14,192 bases of DNA from DATKPE01 sp033854175 (GTDB taxonomy: Bacteria > Bacteroidota > Ignavibacteria > UBA10030 > SZUA-254): contig JAWOKN010000008.1 in NCBI GenBank assembly GCA_033854175.1, forward strand, positions 1 to 14,192, in the 5' to 3' direction. Of the stretch, positions 1 through 6,930 are shown piece by piece. The first letter of the stretch is position 1. Every line of letters starts with the position of its first letter. The notes beneath the pieces are model-generated. The model did no database searches. It was not told the origin of the DNA and saw only the letters and a program-made list of their open reading frames with translations. Made by a program: the position numbers and the translations under genes.

Positions 1-1
1 C

Positions 2-574
2 GATTCACTCCAGACGGGCTATATCGCGGGACAACTGGGATTGAGCGAGGTGTATCTCCGCCAGGGGGACTATCAGAAAGCGACGGCGTACGCCCGGAAA
101 GCCCTCTCTCTGAATCCCGATGATGTCCTTGCACAAATCAGGGTCGGGTATTGTGAGCTTTTTCTCAGCCATTATCCGGAGGCGCTGAGGATTTTAAAAC
201 AGTTTGAAACACTGACCGAGCAGGGGTATATTTCCCTGAAAATGGGAAAGGGGAACGAAGCAAGGAGATTGTATGACAGCAGCATCCTTTATGATCAGAA
301 ATTGCTGGACGACGGGAATGAGTCTTTCGGGATTCCCTATGATCTGGCTGCCATCCACGCCGCCCTGGGCAACAAGACGGATGCAATGATGTGGCTTCAG
401 AAGGCTGTCGACAGGGGGTGGCGAGATTACCGTTATGCCCGGATTGATCCCCAACTGGAGAATTTGCGCAACGACGACAGGTTTAAACGGTTGATGGAGG
501 ATGTGAAGGGAAAGGTTGATGAAATGCGGAAGCAGATCCAGGAGACCGAAAAAGTTGAGCAGGATAAGGGCTGA
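2..574 (+). CDS. TPR-repeat protein, C-terminal part (5' end outside window)
   Basis: The reading frame is open from base 2, so the gene starts left of the window; the TTG at 41 is probably internal. About 190 residues are visible. Helical TPR-like repeats are seen, such as 'GDYQKATAYARKALSLNPDD' followed by 'SHYPEALRIL' and 'AIHAALGNKTDAMMWLQKAV'. The protein ends with a segment containing 'RIDPQLENLRNDDRFKRL' and a charged coiled tail. From family knowledge, this 'DP.l..LR.D.RF..L' ending is common at the C-terminus of large TPR proteins, including those fused to serine/threonine kinase, adenylate cyclase or transcription-regulator domains. The catalytic or DNA-binding part, if any, is not in the window, so the function cannot be assigned. 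TPR scaffolding or protein-protein interaction is the safe call. Confidence 0.8.
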   Translation, partial: DSLQTGYIAGQLGLSEVYLRQGDYQKATAYARKALSLNPDDVLAQIRVGYCELFLSHYPEALRILKQFETLTEQGYISLKMGKGNEARRLYDSSILYDQKLLDDGNESFGIPYDLAAIHAALGNKTDAMMWLQKAVDRGWRDYRYARIDPQLENLRNDDRFKRLMEDVKGKVDEMRKQIQETEKVEQDKG

Positions 575-616
575 GCGCCACCGCGATTAGTCCTGGCATG
601 AGTTCGGGAGTAACGG

Positions 617-648
617 ACCGGATACCGATGTCGGGTTGATCATCCGGT
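617..648. repeat. Inverted repeat between the TPR gene and galT
   Basis: ACCGGAT at 617-623 is the exact reverse complement of ATCCGGT at 642-648, and a small inner stem CCGA/TCGG lies at 625-634. Only a short T run follows, so it is a poor intrinsic terminator. It could be a weak terminator for the TPR gene, a leader structure, or chance. Confidence 0.25.
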
Positions 649-694
649 TTGCTCGCAGTTCATACGATAGTAACTTCAAGAGAGGGTATATCCC

Positions 695-1696
695 ATGTCA
701 GAACTACGACAGAATATGGTTACCAAGGATTGGGTCATCATTGCCTCCGAACGTAAAAAACGCCCGGAGGAATTCACCGCCGATCCGAGAGTCCTGACCG
801 GCCAGCGGCCTCCCCATGAACCCACATGCCCCTTCTGCCCGGGAAATGAGGAACCCGAGCTTGAGATTCTCCGTGTTCCCAAAAGCGGACCATGGCAGAT
901 GAGGGCCGTCCGCAATAAGTATCCCGCCCTGAGCTCCGAAGGGGAACGTGACCGCACGTTTGACGGGGTGCACCGGCGGATGTCGGGCGTCGGCTACCAT
1001 GAGGTCCTTATCGAGTCTCCCGTCCATAATACCTGCCCCGCTCTTGAAACCCCCGAACAGATTACAGCGATGCTCGAACTGTTCCGCGACAGGGGGAGAT
1101 ATATCGCCCAGGATTCCCGCATCGAACATCTGATCTATTTCGAGAATCATGGCATAAGGGCCGGCACCTCCATGGTCCATCCCCATACGCAGATGATCGG
1201 CCTGCCGATGGTCCCCAACGATATCCGCGCCAGGATCGAGGAGGCCCGCCGGTATATGGACGATACCGGGCGCTGCGTCTTCTGCAAGATGCTCGAGGAT
1301 GAACTTCAGGCCGCCACACGTGTCATACTCCAGGGGACTCATTTTGTCGCCTTTATTCCCTATGCCCCGTTTTCCCCGTTCCATATGTGGGTCGTCCCCC
1401 GCCGCCATGAGACGAGTTTTCTCGATGCGACCTATGTCGAACTGGCCGATCTGGGCCAGCTGCTGCACCGCGTTTTGCGCAAACTCTACGTCGGATTGAA
1501 TGATCCGGACTATAATTATATCATCCGCTCCGCCCCCTTGAGGGATCGCTCGCAGGAATTTCTCCACTGGTACCTGACAATCGTCCCCCGCGTCTCCCTT
1601 GCCGCAGGTTTTGAACTGGGGAGCGGGATGTTCATTAATCCGACGCTTCCCGAGGAGAGTGCCGCCTTCCTCAGGTCGGTCAATGAAAATGCGTGA
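695..1696 (+). CDS. galT: Galactose-1-phosphate uridylyltransferase family (GalT / ADP-glucose phosphorylase-like)
   Basis: This is a 333-residue protein of the HIT superfamily, matching the family's usual length. GalT transfers UMP from UDP-glucose to galactose-1-phosphate through a uridylyl-histidine intermediate (Leloir pathway, cytoplasm). The active-site triad His162-Pro163-His164 sits in 'GTSMVHPHTQ', with His164 as the expected nucleophile. A zinc site is indicated by Cys45/Cys48 (CPFC), probably with His111 ('SPVHN') and His162. The C-terminal half has 'MWVVPRRH' and 'HWYLTIVPR'. A second CxxC at Cys194/Cys197 (CVFC) and the ending 'GFELGSGMFINP' resemble, from memory, plant and bacterial ADP-glucose phosphorylase-type relatives, so the substrate could be ADP-glucose. 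No galK or galE lies nearby. AGAGGG at 681-686, 8 nt before the ATG, supports the start. Confidence 0.87.
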   Translation: MSELRQNMVTKDWVIIASERKKRPEEFTADPRVLTGQRPPHEPTCPFCPGNEEPELEILRVPKSGPWQMRAVRNKYPALSSEGERDRTFDGVHRRMSGVGYHEVLIESPVHNTCPALETPEQITAMLELFRDRGRYIAQDSRIEHLIYFENHGIRAGTSMVHPHTQMIGLPMVPNDIRARIEEARRYMDDTGRCVFCKMLEDELQAATRVILQGTHFVAFIPYAPFSPFHMWVVPRRHETSFLDATYVELADLGQLLHRVLRKLYVGLNDPDYNYIIRSAPLRDRSQEFLHWYLTIVPRVSLAAGFELGSGMFINPTLPEESAAFLRSVNENA

Positions 1697-1795
1697 AAGT
1701 TGTTCCGGCGTTCCTGGAATCGTATCATGATGCAATCCGGCGTGACTGATCCCCCCCCAAAAAATATGACCAAAAACATCTTTCAGGAGTGTGCC

Positions 1796-2824
1796 ATGAA
1801 ATCCTATCGTACCGCCGTAGACATTTTCTTCCTTTTCTGCCTGATCCCCACGCTCGCCGCTCTTCTTACAGGATGCGGAATCAGACGGGAGGCCCGGACA
1901 ACGGCCGCCTTTTCTAAAGCCGTTTTCAGGGTTGAGGAGGGCTTCGTGGATGCAGATAGTCTGTTTCTCTACTATATGTGCGTCGGCAAAGGTCAGCCGC
2001 TCGTGATTCTCCACGGAGGCCCGGGCGCCTCCCATGATTATTTTCTCCCGTACCTCCTTCCACTGGCCCGGAACCACCGGCTTGTCTTCATCGATGAGCG
2101 GGGTTCGGGACGGTCCCAGAAACTCGACGATCCTTCCGGTTATACCGTGGAGAATATGGCCGATGACGTGGAAGCCGTCCGCCGTGCACTCGGACTCGGT
2201 ACCATCAGCCTTCTCGGTCATTCCTATGGAGGCGTCCTCGCCCAGGCCTATGCCCTGAAGTACCAGCAGCACCTGTCACACCTCATCCTGGCAAGCACAT
2301 TTCATAGCACAAAACAGTTGAATGAGGTCTTTCAGCGGATGAAGTCTGCCATGACGCCCGAACTCCGTAACCGCATCGATAAACTCGAGAAGGCCGGACT
2401 CTACGGCCACGGCAGGGATTATGAAAAGAATCGCTACACTGCCGACTACATGACCGCCGCATGGGGCGAGGGGTATTTCCCCTACCTCTACCAGCGACAC
2501 CCCGATCCGAATTTCGATCCTGCCGCACAAGGGATTATGTCGTGGGATCTCTACCGCATCATGTGGGGTTCCCATGGGGAGTTCGTGGTCGATGGCAATC
2601 TGTCGTCCGTCGAGTATGCAGGCCGGCTGAGCACGATCACCGTGCCAACCCTTATTACCGCCGGCGATCATGATGAGTGCGATCCGTCGATCGCCAGGGA
2701 TATGCAGAAGTGCATTCCGGGGTCAAAACTTGTTGTCTTTCCCGAGAGCGGTCATATGACCTTTGTCGATCAGCCTGACCTGTTCGTCCGGACAGTCAAT
2801 GATTTTCTCGGTGCCGGGAAATAG
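1796..2824 (+). CDS. Lipoprotein alpha/beta hydrolase, prolyl iminopeptidase-like (S33)
   Basis: This is a 342-residue alpha/beta hydrolase. I chose the ATG at 1796 over an in-frame ATG at 1700 because AGGAG (1785-1789) lies 6 nt upstream and the protein then begins with a lipoprotein signal peptide ending in the lipobox 'LLTGC' (Cys27). S33 family marks are the oxyanion-loop motif 'HGGPG' at 73-77, 'DERGSGRS' at 100-107, the nucleophile elbow 'GHSYGG' with Ser143, Asp293 in 'GDHD', and His320 in 'SGHM'. Prolyl iminopeptidases release N-terminal proline from peptides and are usually cytoplasmic. Here the lipid anchor puts the enzyme in the cell envelope, which suggests processing of imported peptides. 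S33 relatives also act on esters and amides, so the substrate is not certain. The gene lies 99 nt after galT and is possibly co-transcribed with it. Confidence 0.85.
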   Translation: MKSYRTAVDIFFLFCLIPTLAALLTGCGIRREARTTAAFSKAVFRVEEGFVDADSLFLYYMCVGKGQPLVILHGGPGASHDYFLPYLLPLARNHRLVFIDERGSGRSQKLDDPSGYTVENMADDVEAVRRALGLGTISLLGHSYGGVLAQAYALKYQQHLSHLILASTFHSTKQLNEVFQRMKSAMTPELRNRIDKLEKAGLYGHGRDYEKNRYTADYMTAAWGEGYFPYLYQRHPDPNFDPAAQGIMSWDLYRIMWGSHGEFVVDGNLSSVEYAGRLSTITVPTLITAGDHDECDPSIARDMQKCIPGSKLVVFPESGHMTFVDQPDLFVRTVNDFLGAGK

Positions 2825-2965
2825 GAGATCACCTCACTTGCCGGCGATCTTTGATGAATTTTCATTTATGTAAAATTTTTAATCTCACTCTTCTTTCTCT
2901 ATATATGAAAACCTCTTTTTGCCGTCAGGGAAAGCGGAATGGTTCTCTCTGAGAGTGTCGTCCGC

Positions 2966-3001
2966 TTGACATTGGCCGGAGATTTTTCGTATTTAATTAT
3001 G
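2966..3001 (+). promoter_or_regulatory. Promoter candidate (distal) for the 3322-9411 operon
   Basis: A perfect TTGACA (2966-2971) precedes AT-rich sequence. Read as a Bacteroidota-type promoter, TTG at 2972-2974 is followed after 19 nt by TAATTATG (2994-3001), one mismatch from TAnnTTTG. Use of this site would leave a leader of over 300 nt before the ATG at 3322. Confidence 0.3.
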
Positions 3002-3102
3002 TACCTATTTTGCTGAAAAGACCCGGTACGGTGTAGACTGTTAAGGATAATTGTCCGGTTTGTTCAGCGGTTGGCTGTTTCGATCATCAGATTTTGACGT
3101 TC

Positions 3103-3134
3103 TTTGTGGTGTGAAGTGATGGATAGTATCTTCG
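3103..3134 (+). promoter_or_regulatory. Promoter candidate (proximal) for the 3322-9411 operon
   Basis: TTTG at 3103-3106 is followed after exactly 20 nt by TATCTTCG (3127-3134), which differs at one position from the Bacteroidota -7 element TAnnTTTG. The same 20-nt spacing recurs upstream of nagB and of both minus-strand genes. The leader would be about 180 nt and would include the palindromes at 3249-3275. Confidence 0.35.
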
Positions 3135-3248
3135 AACGGAGGCTCAATTCGCCGTTTCTGACTTTCAATACACCGGGTATCCTTATACCCACACCCGCGT
3201 TTCCCCTGAATTTTTCCGCACTCTTCCCCTTTTGCACTCTCCCGCATT

Positions 3249-3275
3249 GTGTTAACACCGAGAATATGTGTACAC
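3249..3275. promoter_or_regulatory. Two tandem related palindromes, possible operator
   Basis: GTGTTAACAC (3249-3258) is a perfect 10-bp palindrome and GTGTACAC (3268-3275) a perfect 8-bp one. Both are flanked by T on the left and C on the right, and their centres are 18 bp apart. They lie 47-73 bp before the AhpD-like start, a plausible place for a repressor or redox sensor. No regulator gene is adjacent, so the cognate factor is unknown. Confidence 0.35.
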
Positions 3276-3321
3276 CCTTTCATAACCACTTCCAACAACT
3301 TATCCAGGAGAATTTTTTTCC

Positions 3322-3807
3322 ATGCATGAACGATTGAACTATGCCGAAATCGCACCCGACGGCTTCCGCGCCATGCTCGCCCTCGAACGTTATGCCCACT
3401 CCGGCGCAATCGAACCATCCCTTTTGGAACTTATCAAGATCCGTTCGTCGCAGATCAACTCTTGCGCATATTGTATCGATATGCATACCAAGGATGCACG
3501 CCTCGAGGGGGAAACCGAACAACGCCTCTATGCCCTGAGCGCATGGCACGAAACCCCGTTTTTCTCCGACCGCGAACGGGCCGCACTGGCCTGGGCCGAG
3601 GCTGTCACCCGCGTCGGCGAGACCCATGTGCCGGACGAACTCTATCATGAAACCAGAAAGCATTTTAACGAAAAGGAGCTGGTGGACCTGACCTTCGCCA
3701 TTATCGCAATCAACTGCTGGAACAGGCTGGCCATCAGCTTCCGGACACTTCCCGGATCGTATGAACCGGCTGCCGCGACTGCCAAAGGGCACAATAATGG
3801 AAGGTGA
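3322..3807 (+). CDS. AhpD-like carboxymuconolactone decarboxylase-family protein
   Basis: This is a 161-residue, all-helical CMD/AhpD-core protein. It has Glu36, Cys48, Cys51 and His55 ('SCAYCIDMH'), with the same spacing as the catalytic Glu-Cys-x-x-Cys-x-x-x-His set of Mycobacterium AhpD (118/130/133/137 there). The second histidine of that enzyme, inside the CxxC, is Tyr50 here. AhpD is a cytoplasmic thiol peroxidase and adaptor reduced through a redox partner. The conserved tail 'KELVDLTFAIIAINCWNRL' is typical of the uncharacterised AhpD-like subfamily. AGGAG at 3306-3310 supports the ATG at 3322. It is the first gene of a tight block and its 3' end overlaps the DUF488 start by 11 nt, suggesting translational coupling. 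Peroxidase activity is likely but unproven, and the electron donor is unknown; the NuoF-like gene two positions on is a candidate. Confidence 0.85.
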   Translation: MHERLNYAEIAPDGFRAMLALERYAHSGAIEPSLLELIKIRSSQINSCAYCIDMHTKDARLEGETEQRLYALSAWHETPFFSDRERAALAWAEAVTRVGETHVPDELYHETRKHFNEKELVDLTFAIIAINCWNRLAISFRTLPGSYEPAAATAKGHNNGR

Positions 3808-4351
3808 TGTGCAAAAACCTTCCGCCAATACGCCCCGGACCGTGTTTACGATCGGGCATTCTACACGCCCGCTTGAAAAGTTCATCGCCCTCGTGCAGGG
3901 ACACGGCGTGACACGGGTGGTCGACGTGCGGACGATCCCGAAATCCCGGCATAATCCCCAGTATAATGCGGATACGCTCCCGATCGGACTCGCAAAAGCC
4001 GGCATCGGCTATTCGCATCTGGCGGACCTCGGCGGCCTGCGGCATGCGCACCCTGATTCCGTCAACACCGCCTGGCACAATTTGTCCTTCCGCGGATTTG
4101 CCGACTATATGCAGAGTGCGGATTTTGTGAAGGGTCTCGACCAGCTCATTGACCTGGCCCGCCATGATCAGATCGCCGTTATGTGCGCCGAGGCCGTTCC
4201 CTGGCGATGCCACCGGTCCCTTATCGCCGATGCGCTCCTGATCCGTGGTTATCAAGCCGAGGAGATTACCGGTATCAAAACATCACGGGCACATGTTCTT
4301 ACAGGCTGGGCGCAGGTCGATGGTCTGAAGATAACATATACGGCTACATGA
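3797..4351 (+). CDS. DUF488 family protein
   Basis: This is a 184-residue protein when started at ATG 3797, which has AAAGGG (3784-3789) 7 nt upstream. An in-frame ATG at 3761 would extend it 12 residues into the previous gene and lacks a site as good. DUF488 marks are 'FTIGHSTR' (17-24), 'VDVRTIPKSRHNPQYN' (42-57), 'YSHLADLGG' (72-80), and the signature cysteine region 'CAEAVPWRCHRSLIAD' (130-145) with Cys130, Cys138, His139 and Arg140. The family is widespread and has no settled biochemical role. The conserved Cys/His/Arg cluster suggests a catalytic or ligand-binding pocket. It overlaps the AhpD-like gene by 11 nt and ends 33 nt before the cupin-NuoF gene, so it is almost certainly in the same transcript. 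Confidence 0.85.
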   Translation: MEGDVQKPSANTPRTVFTIGHSTRPLEKFIALVQGHGVTRVVDVRTIPKSRHNPQYNADTLPIGLAKAGIGYSHLADLGGLRHAHPDSVNTAWHNLSFRGFADYMQSADFVKGLDQLIDLARHDQIAVMCAEAVPWRCHRSLIADALLIRGYQAEEITGIKTSRAHVLTGWAQVDGLKITYTAT

Positions 4352-4384
4352 AAGCCCATGTGAAATCAACATTGATGATGTGCG

Positions 4385-6268
4385 ATGTCAAAAATCATTA
4401 CTGAAACAACTTCCGCCGACGAAGCCGGCAACCATAATCCGCTTGCCACGTTTGATCTCAAAAAGACTCTCGCCGGCATCAAGGCCCAGGATGCCTGGCG
4501 CAAGGGGGACCGGAGCGCAAGGACGCTTATTAAAGATCACCGCCAGCGTATTACCCTGGTCGCGCTCCGCGGCGGCACAACGGTTGCCCCCCATCAGGCG
4601 AACGGCTCCATCAGCGTCCAGATGCTCGAGGGGAGCATGAAGTTCATGACTCCATTGCGGACCGCTGTCCTGGCCAAAGGCCAGATTCTTACACTCCAGG
4701 CGAAGATACAACATAGTATGGAAGCACTCGGGGATTGCGCGTTTCTTCTTACGCTTTCGGTTGAACCCGATGAGGTTCAGCATCCAGCCCTTGCCGGGCC
4801 GGGCCTCACACCGAAGCCTGTGGATGAAATCGGCACACGTTCCAAAACCGGCCCGGCCCCTGTTTCTTCAGGACGGGGGAAGAAAACCGTAACCGAACAG
4901 CATGTCACACGTGAATTTCGGCGCCTCCTTCCGGCCGACGGGAAACCCGTCCTGTCACTTGGTGAGTATGAGGCCACGGGCGGCCTTGCCGGCCTCCGCA
5001 GGGCACTCACAATGTCCGCCGACCGGATTATCGATGAGTTGAAAACTTCCGGCCTCCGCGGCCGGGGCGGGGCAGGTTTCCCCACCGGCGTAAAATGGGC
5101 GAGCGTCACCGGAAGCGGCCGCGGGAAACGATATGCATGCTGCAATGGCGCCGAAGGGGAACCGGGAACGTTTAAGGACCGCTACCTCCTCAGAATGAAT
5201 CCCTACCTCACACTCGAGGGGCTTGCCATCGCCGCTCATGCGGTCGGCGCCCATAGGGTCTTTTTTTGCATTAAGCGCTCGTTCCGCAAGGCCGCCGATC
5301 GCCTCCGACAGGCGATCGAGGAATTTCATGCGGCAAAACTTTTTCCTCCCGGACGTGAACTGAAAATCGAGCTTGTCCTCGGTCCCGAAGAGTACCTCTT
5401 CGGCGAGGAAAAAGCCCTCCTTGAGGTGGTCGAGGGTAATCTCCCGCTTCCACGCTGGCTTCCCCCCTATATGGAGGGACTTTTCTGCGGACCCCTGCAG
5501 GATAATCCTACACTCGTCAATAACGCCGAGACACTCGCCAATGTGGCTCTCATTTTGCGCTCCGGACCGGAATGGTACCGCGGAACCGGTACGGCGGAAT
5601 CCCCCGGTACGATGATCTTTACCCTCTGCGGCGATGTCAGCCGGCCCGGCTGCTATGAACTCCCCCTCGGAACGACAATGCGGGACCTTCTTGAAAATTT
5701 TGGAGGAGGCGTCATCGGCGGACGCAGGCTCAAGGCCATACTTCCGGGGGTCTCCAATGGTGTCCTGACACCCGGCTACCTCGACGTCCCCCTCGACTTC
5801 GACAGTATGAGGGCCGTCGGTTCGGGCCTCGGTTCGGGCGGCTATATCGTCTATGATGATTCCGTCTGCATTGTCAGGGCGGCAGCCCTTGTCTCGAGGT
5901 TTCTCTACGTCGAGTCGTGCGGCCAGTGCCCCCCGTGTAAGTTCAGCTCAGGCGAGATTACCCGCCGTTTGGACAGGCTTGCCGGCGGAACTGGCGATCA
6001 GGACGATATCGATGCGATCTCCACGCTCTGCGCCACCGCAGATCAGGGGAACCGCTGCGCTCTTCCCACCGGCGAACACCTGATGATCGAGAGTTTTCTC
6101 AACAGGTTTTCGGATGAATTTCACGCGCACATCCATTCAGCATGCAAACTCGAGCGGAAACTCATTCTTCCCAAACTTGTCGATTATGACGAGCAGACCC
6201 GCATATTTACCAGCGATGAGCACCAGCCGCTGAAACAACCCGACTGGTCATATGCGGCGTCCGCTTAA
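4385..6268 (+). CDS. Cupin-NuoF fusion: orphan NADH dehydrogenase flavoprotein-like protein
   Basis: This is a 627-residue two-part cytoplasmic protein. Residues about 20-120 form a cupin-like domain. Its metal motifs are degenerate: His70 ('APHQA') and His110 ('KIQHSMEA') remain, but the usual HxH and PxG are missing. A polar linker (about 125-180) leads to a NuoF/HoxF-type module. 'GLRGRGGAGFPTG' (glycine loop 226-235) and 'CNGAEGEPGTFKDR' (from Cys253) belong to the FMN/NADH site. An SLBB-like segment follows, then a [4Fe-4S] site with Cys512, Cys515, Cys518 and Cys558. The family moves electrons from NADH via FMN to the cluster. No NuoE [2Fe-2S] or NuoG partner is present, and the usual 'CGEETAL' is 'FGEEKAL', so this is a divergent stand-alone subfamily. 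From memory, similar proteins ending in 'PDW.Y' occur in actinobacteria. The acceptor is unknown. The ATG at 4385 has no clear ribosome site and may be coupled to DUF488. Confidence 0.87.
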   Translation: MSKIITETTSADEAGNHNPLATFDLKKTLAGIKAQDAWRKGDRSARTLIKDHRQRITLVALRGGTTVAPHQANGSISVQMLEGSMKFMTPLRTAVLAKGQILTLQAKIQHSMEALGDCAFLLTLSVEPDEVQHPALAGPGLTPKPVDEIGTRSKTGPAPVSSGRGKKTVTEQHVTREFRRLLPADGKPVLSLGEYEATGGLAGLRRALTMSADRIIDELKTSGLRGRGGAGFPTGVKWASVTGSGRGKRYACCNGAEGEPGTFKDRYLLRMNPYLTLEGLAIAAHAVGAHRVFFCIKRSFRKAADRLRQAIEEFHAAKLFPPGRELKIELVLGPEEYLFGEEKALLEVVEGNLPLPRWLPPYMEGLFCGPLQDNPTLVNNAETLANVALILRSGPEWYRGTGTAESPGTMIFTLCGDVSRPGCYELPLGTTMRDLLENFGGGVIGGRRLKAILPGVSNGVLTPGYLDVPLDFDSMRAVGSGLGSGGYIVYDDSVCIVRAAALVSRFLYVESCGQCPPCKFSSGEITRRLDRLAGGTGDQDDIDAISTLCATADQGNRCALPTGEHLMIESFLNRFSDEFHAHIHSACKLERKLILPKLVDYDEQTRIFTSDEHQPLKQPDWSYAASA

Positions 6269-6281
6269 TAGGAATATTGTC

Positions 6282-6878
6282 ATGAAAACAGTATCTTATA
6301 GAGAGAGTGGTTCAAACACATCGGGAGATGATTCACGGTCACGGGTGTTATTCAATAAAAAAAGAATAAAGCCTATGAACAACAGTGAATACATTGAAAA
6401 ACTCATCAGCCAGTTACAAAGCGACGAAGGAACCGAACGCCAGCGGGCCAGAAAAGCCCTGGTGCGTATCGGAAAACCGGCCGTTCCACTTCTGGTCGAC
6501 CTCCTGACGCATGAGAACGATCTCCTGCGGTGGGAGGCCTGCAAGGCGCTCGGAAGTATCAGCGACCCCGGTACGGCCGCCCCCCTCGTCCATGCGCTGT
6601 CGGACAGCAGTATGGAAATCCGGTGGCTGGCAGGCGAAGCGCTGATCTCTCTGGGCGAGGATGCCGTCAATGAACTGCTGCGGGCGCTTGAAATCAATTT
6701 TAACTCCGTCTTCCTCCGCGAAGGGGCGCATCATGTGCTGCATGCCCTGGAACGGCAGAAACTGCTGGATAAAAAGACTCTCAATGTCCTCGATTCCCTG
6801 CGCTACCTGCAGCCGAGCATATCGGTCGGCGTGGCCGCCAAGGAGGCGCTGGAATCTCTTCTGCAGCATTCTGAATGA
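6282..6878 (+). CDS. HEAT-repeat protein
   Basis: This is a small helical-repeat protein. Visible HEAT/PBS-lyase-like repeats include 'RARKALVRIGKPAVPLLVDL', 'LLRWEACKALGSISDPGTAA' and 'IRWLAGEALISLGEDAVNEL'. They are followed by 'LREGAHHVLHAL', which I recall as a hallmark of one conserved bacterial HEAT family. The start is uncertain. ATG 6282 has AGGAAT 7 nt upstream and gives 198 residues, but its first 31 residues look unstructured. ATG 6375 gives a 167-residue protein beginning just before the first repeat, but lacks a ribosome site. There are no catalytic motifs, signal peptide or membrane segments, so a cytoplasmic scaffold or adaptor role is inferred. It begins 13 nt after the cupin-NuoF stop and precedes the proton pump by 52 nt. 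Confidence 0.82.
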   Translation: MKTVSYRESGSNTSGDDSRSRVLFNKKRIKPMNNSEYIEKLISQLQSDEGTERQRARKALVRIGKPAVPLLVDLLTHENDLLRWEACKALGSISDPGTAAPLVHALSDSSMEIRWLAGEALISLGEDAVNELLRALEINFNSVFLREGAHHVLHALERQKLLDKKTLNVLDSLRYLQPSISVGVAAKEALESLLQHSE

Positions 6879-6930
6879 CACACGGAGTCGTTGACGGTTT
6901 TGTTGCAAGAGAAAGGAAGCTTTTGAACGG

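Larger units (their letters stand above)
2825..3321. other. 497-bp intergenic region: AT-rich, likely regulatory
   Basis: I found no convincing gene here; short open frames on both strands lack family motifs and good start sites. The part around 2860-3010 is clearly more AT-rich than the flanking genes. It holds two promoter candidates (2966-3001 and 3103-3134), a perfect small hairpin GGGTAT-cctt-ATACCC at 3175-3190 without a T-tract, and two related palindromes at 3249-3275. No clear intrinsic terminator for the upstream hydrolase gene is visible. The region probably separates the galT/hydrolase pair from the five-gene block starting at 3322. Confidence 0.6.

Noticed and set aside
648..678. 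TTTG ... TAACTTCA as a promoter for galT
   Set aside because: Two mismatches in the -7 element, and the predicted transcript start would fall on or after the ribosome site.
704..2272. Long open frame on the minus strand (522 codons) opposite galT and the hydrolase gene
   Set aside because: It mirrors two well-recognised genes, has no family motifs, and arises from codon bias in GC-rich DNA.
3104..3337. Short plus-strand frame (77 codons) in the 497-bp gap
   Set aside because: No ribosome site, low-complexity Pro/Phe-rich composition, and overlap with the promoter, palindromes and the next gene's start.
3280..4005. Minus-strand open frame opposite the AhpD-like and DUF488 genes
   Set aside because: The plus-strand genes carry complete family motifs and ribosome sites; the antisense frame has neither.
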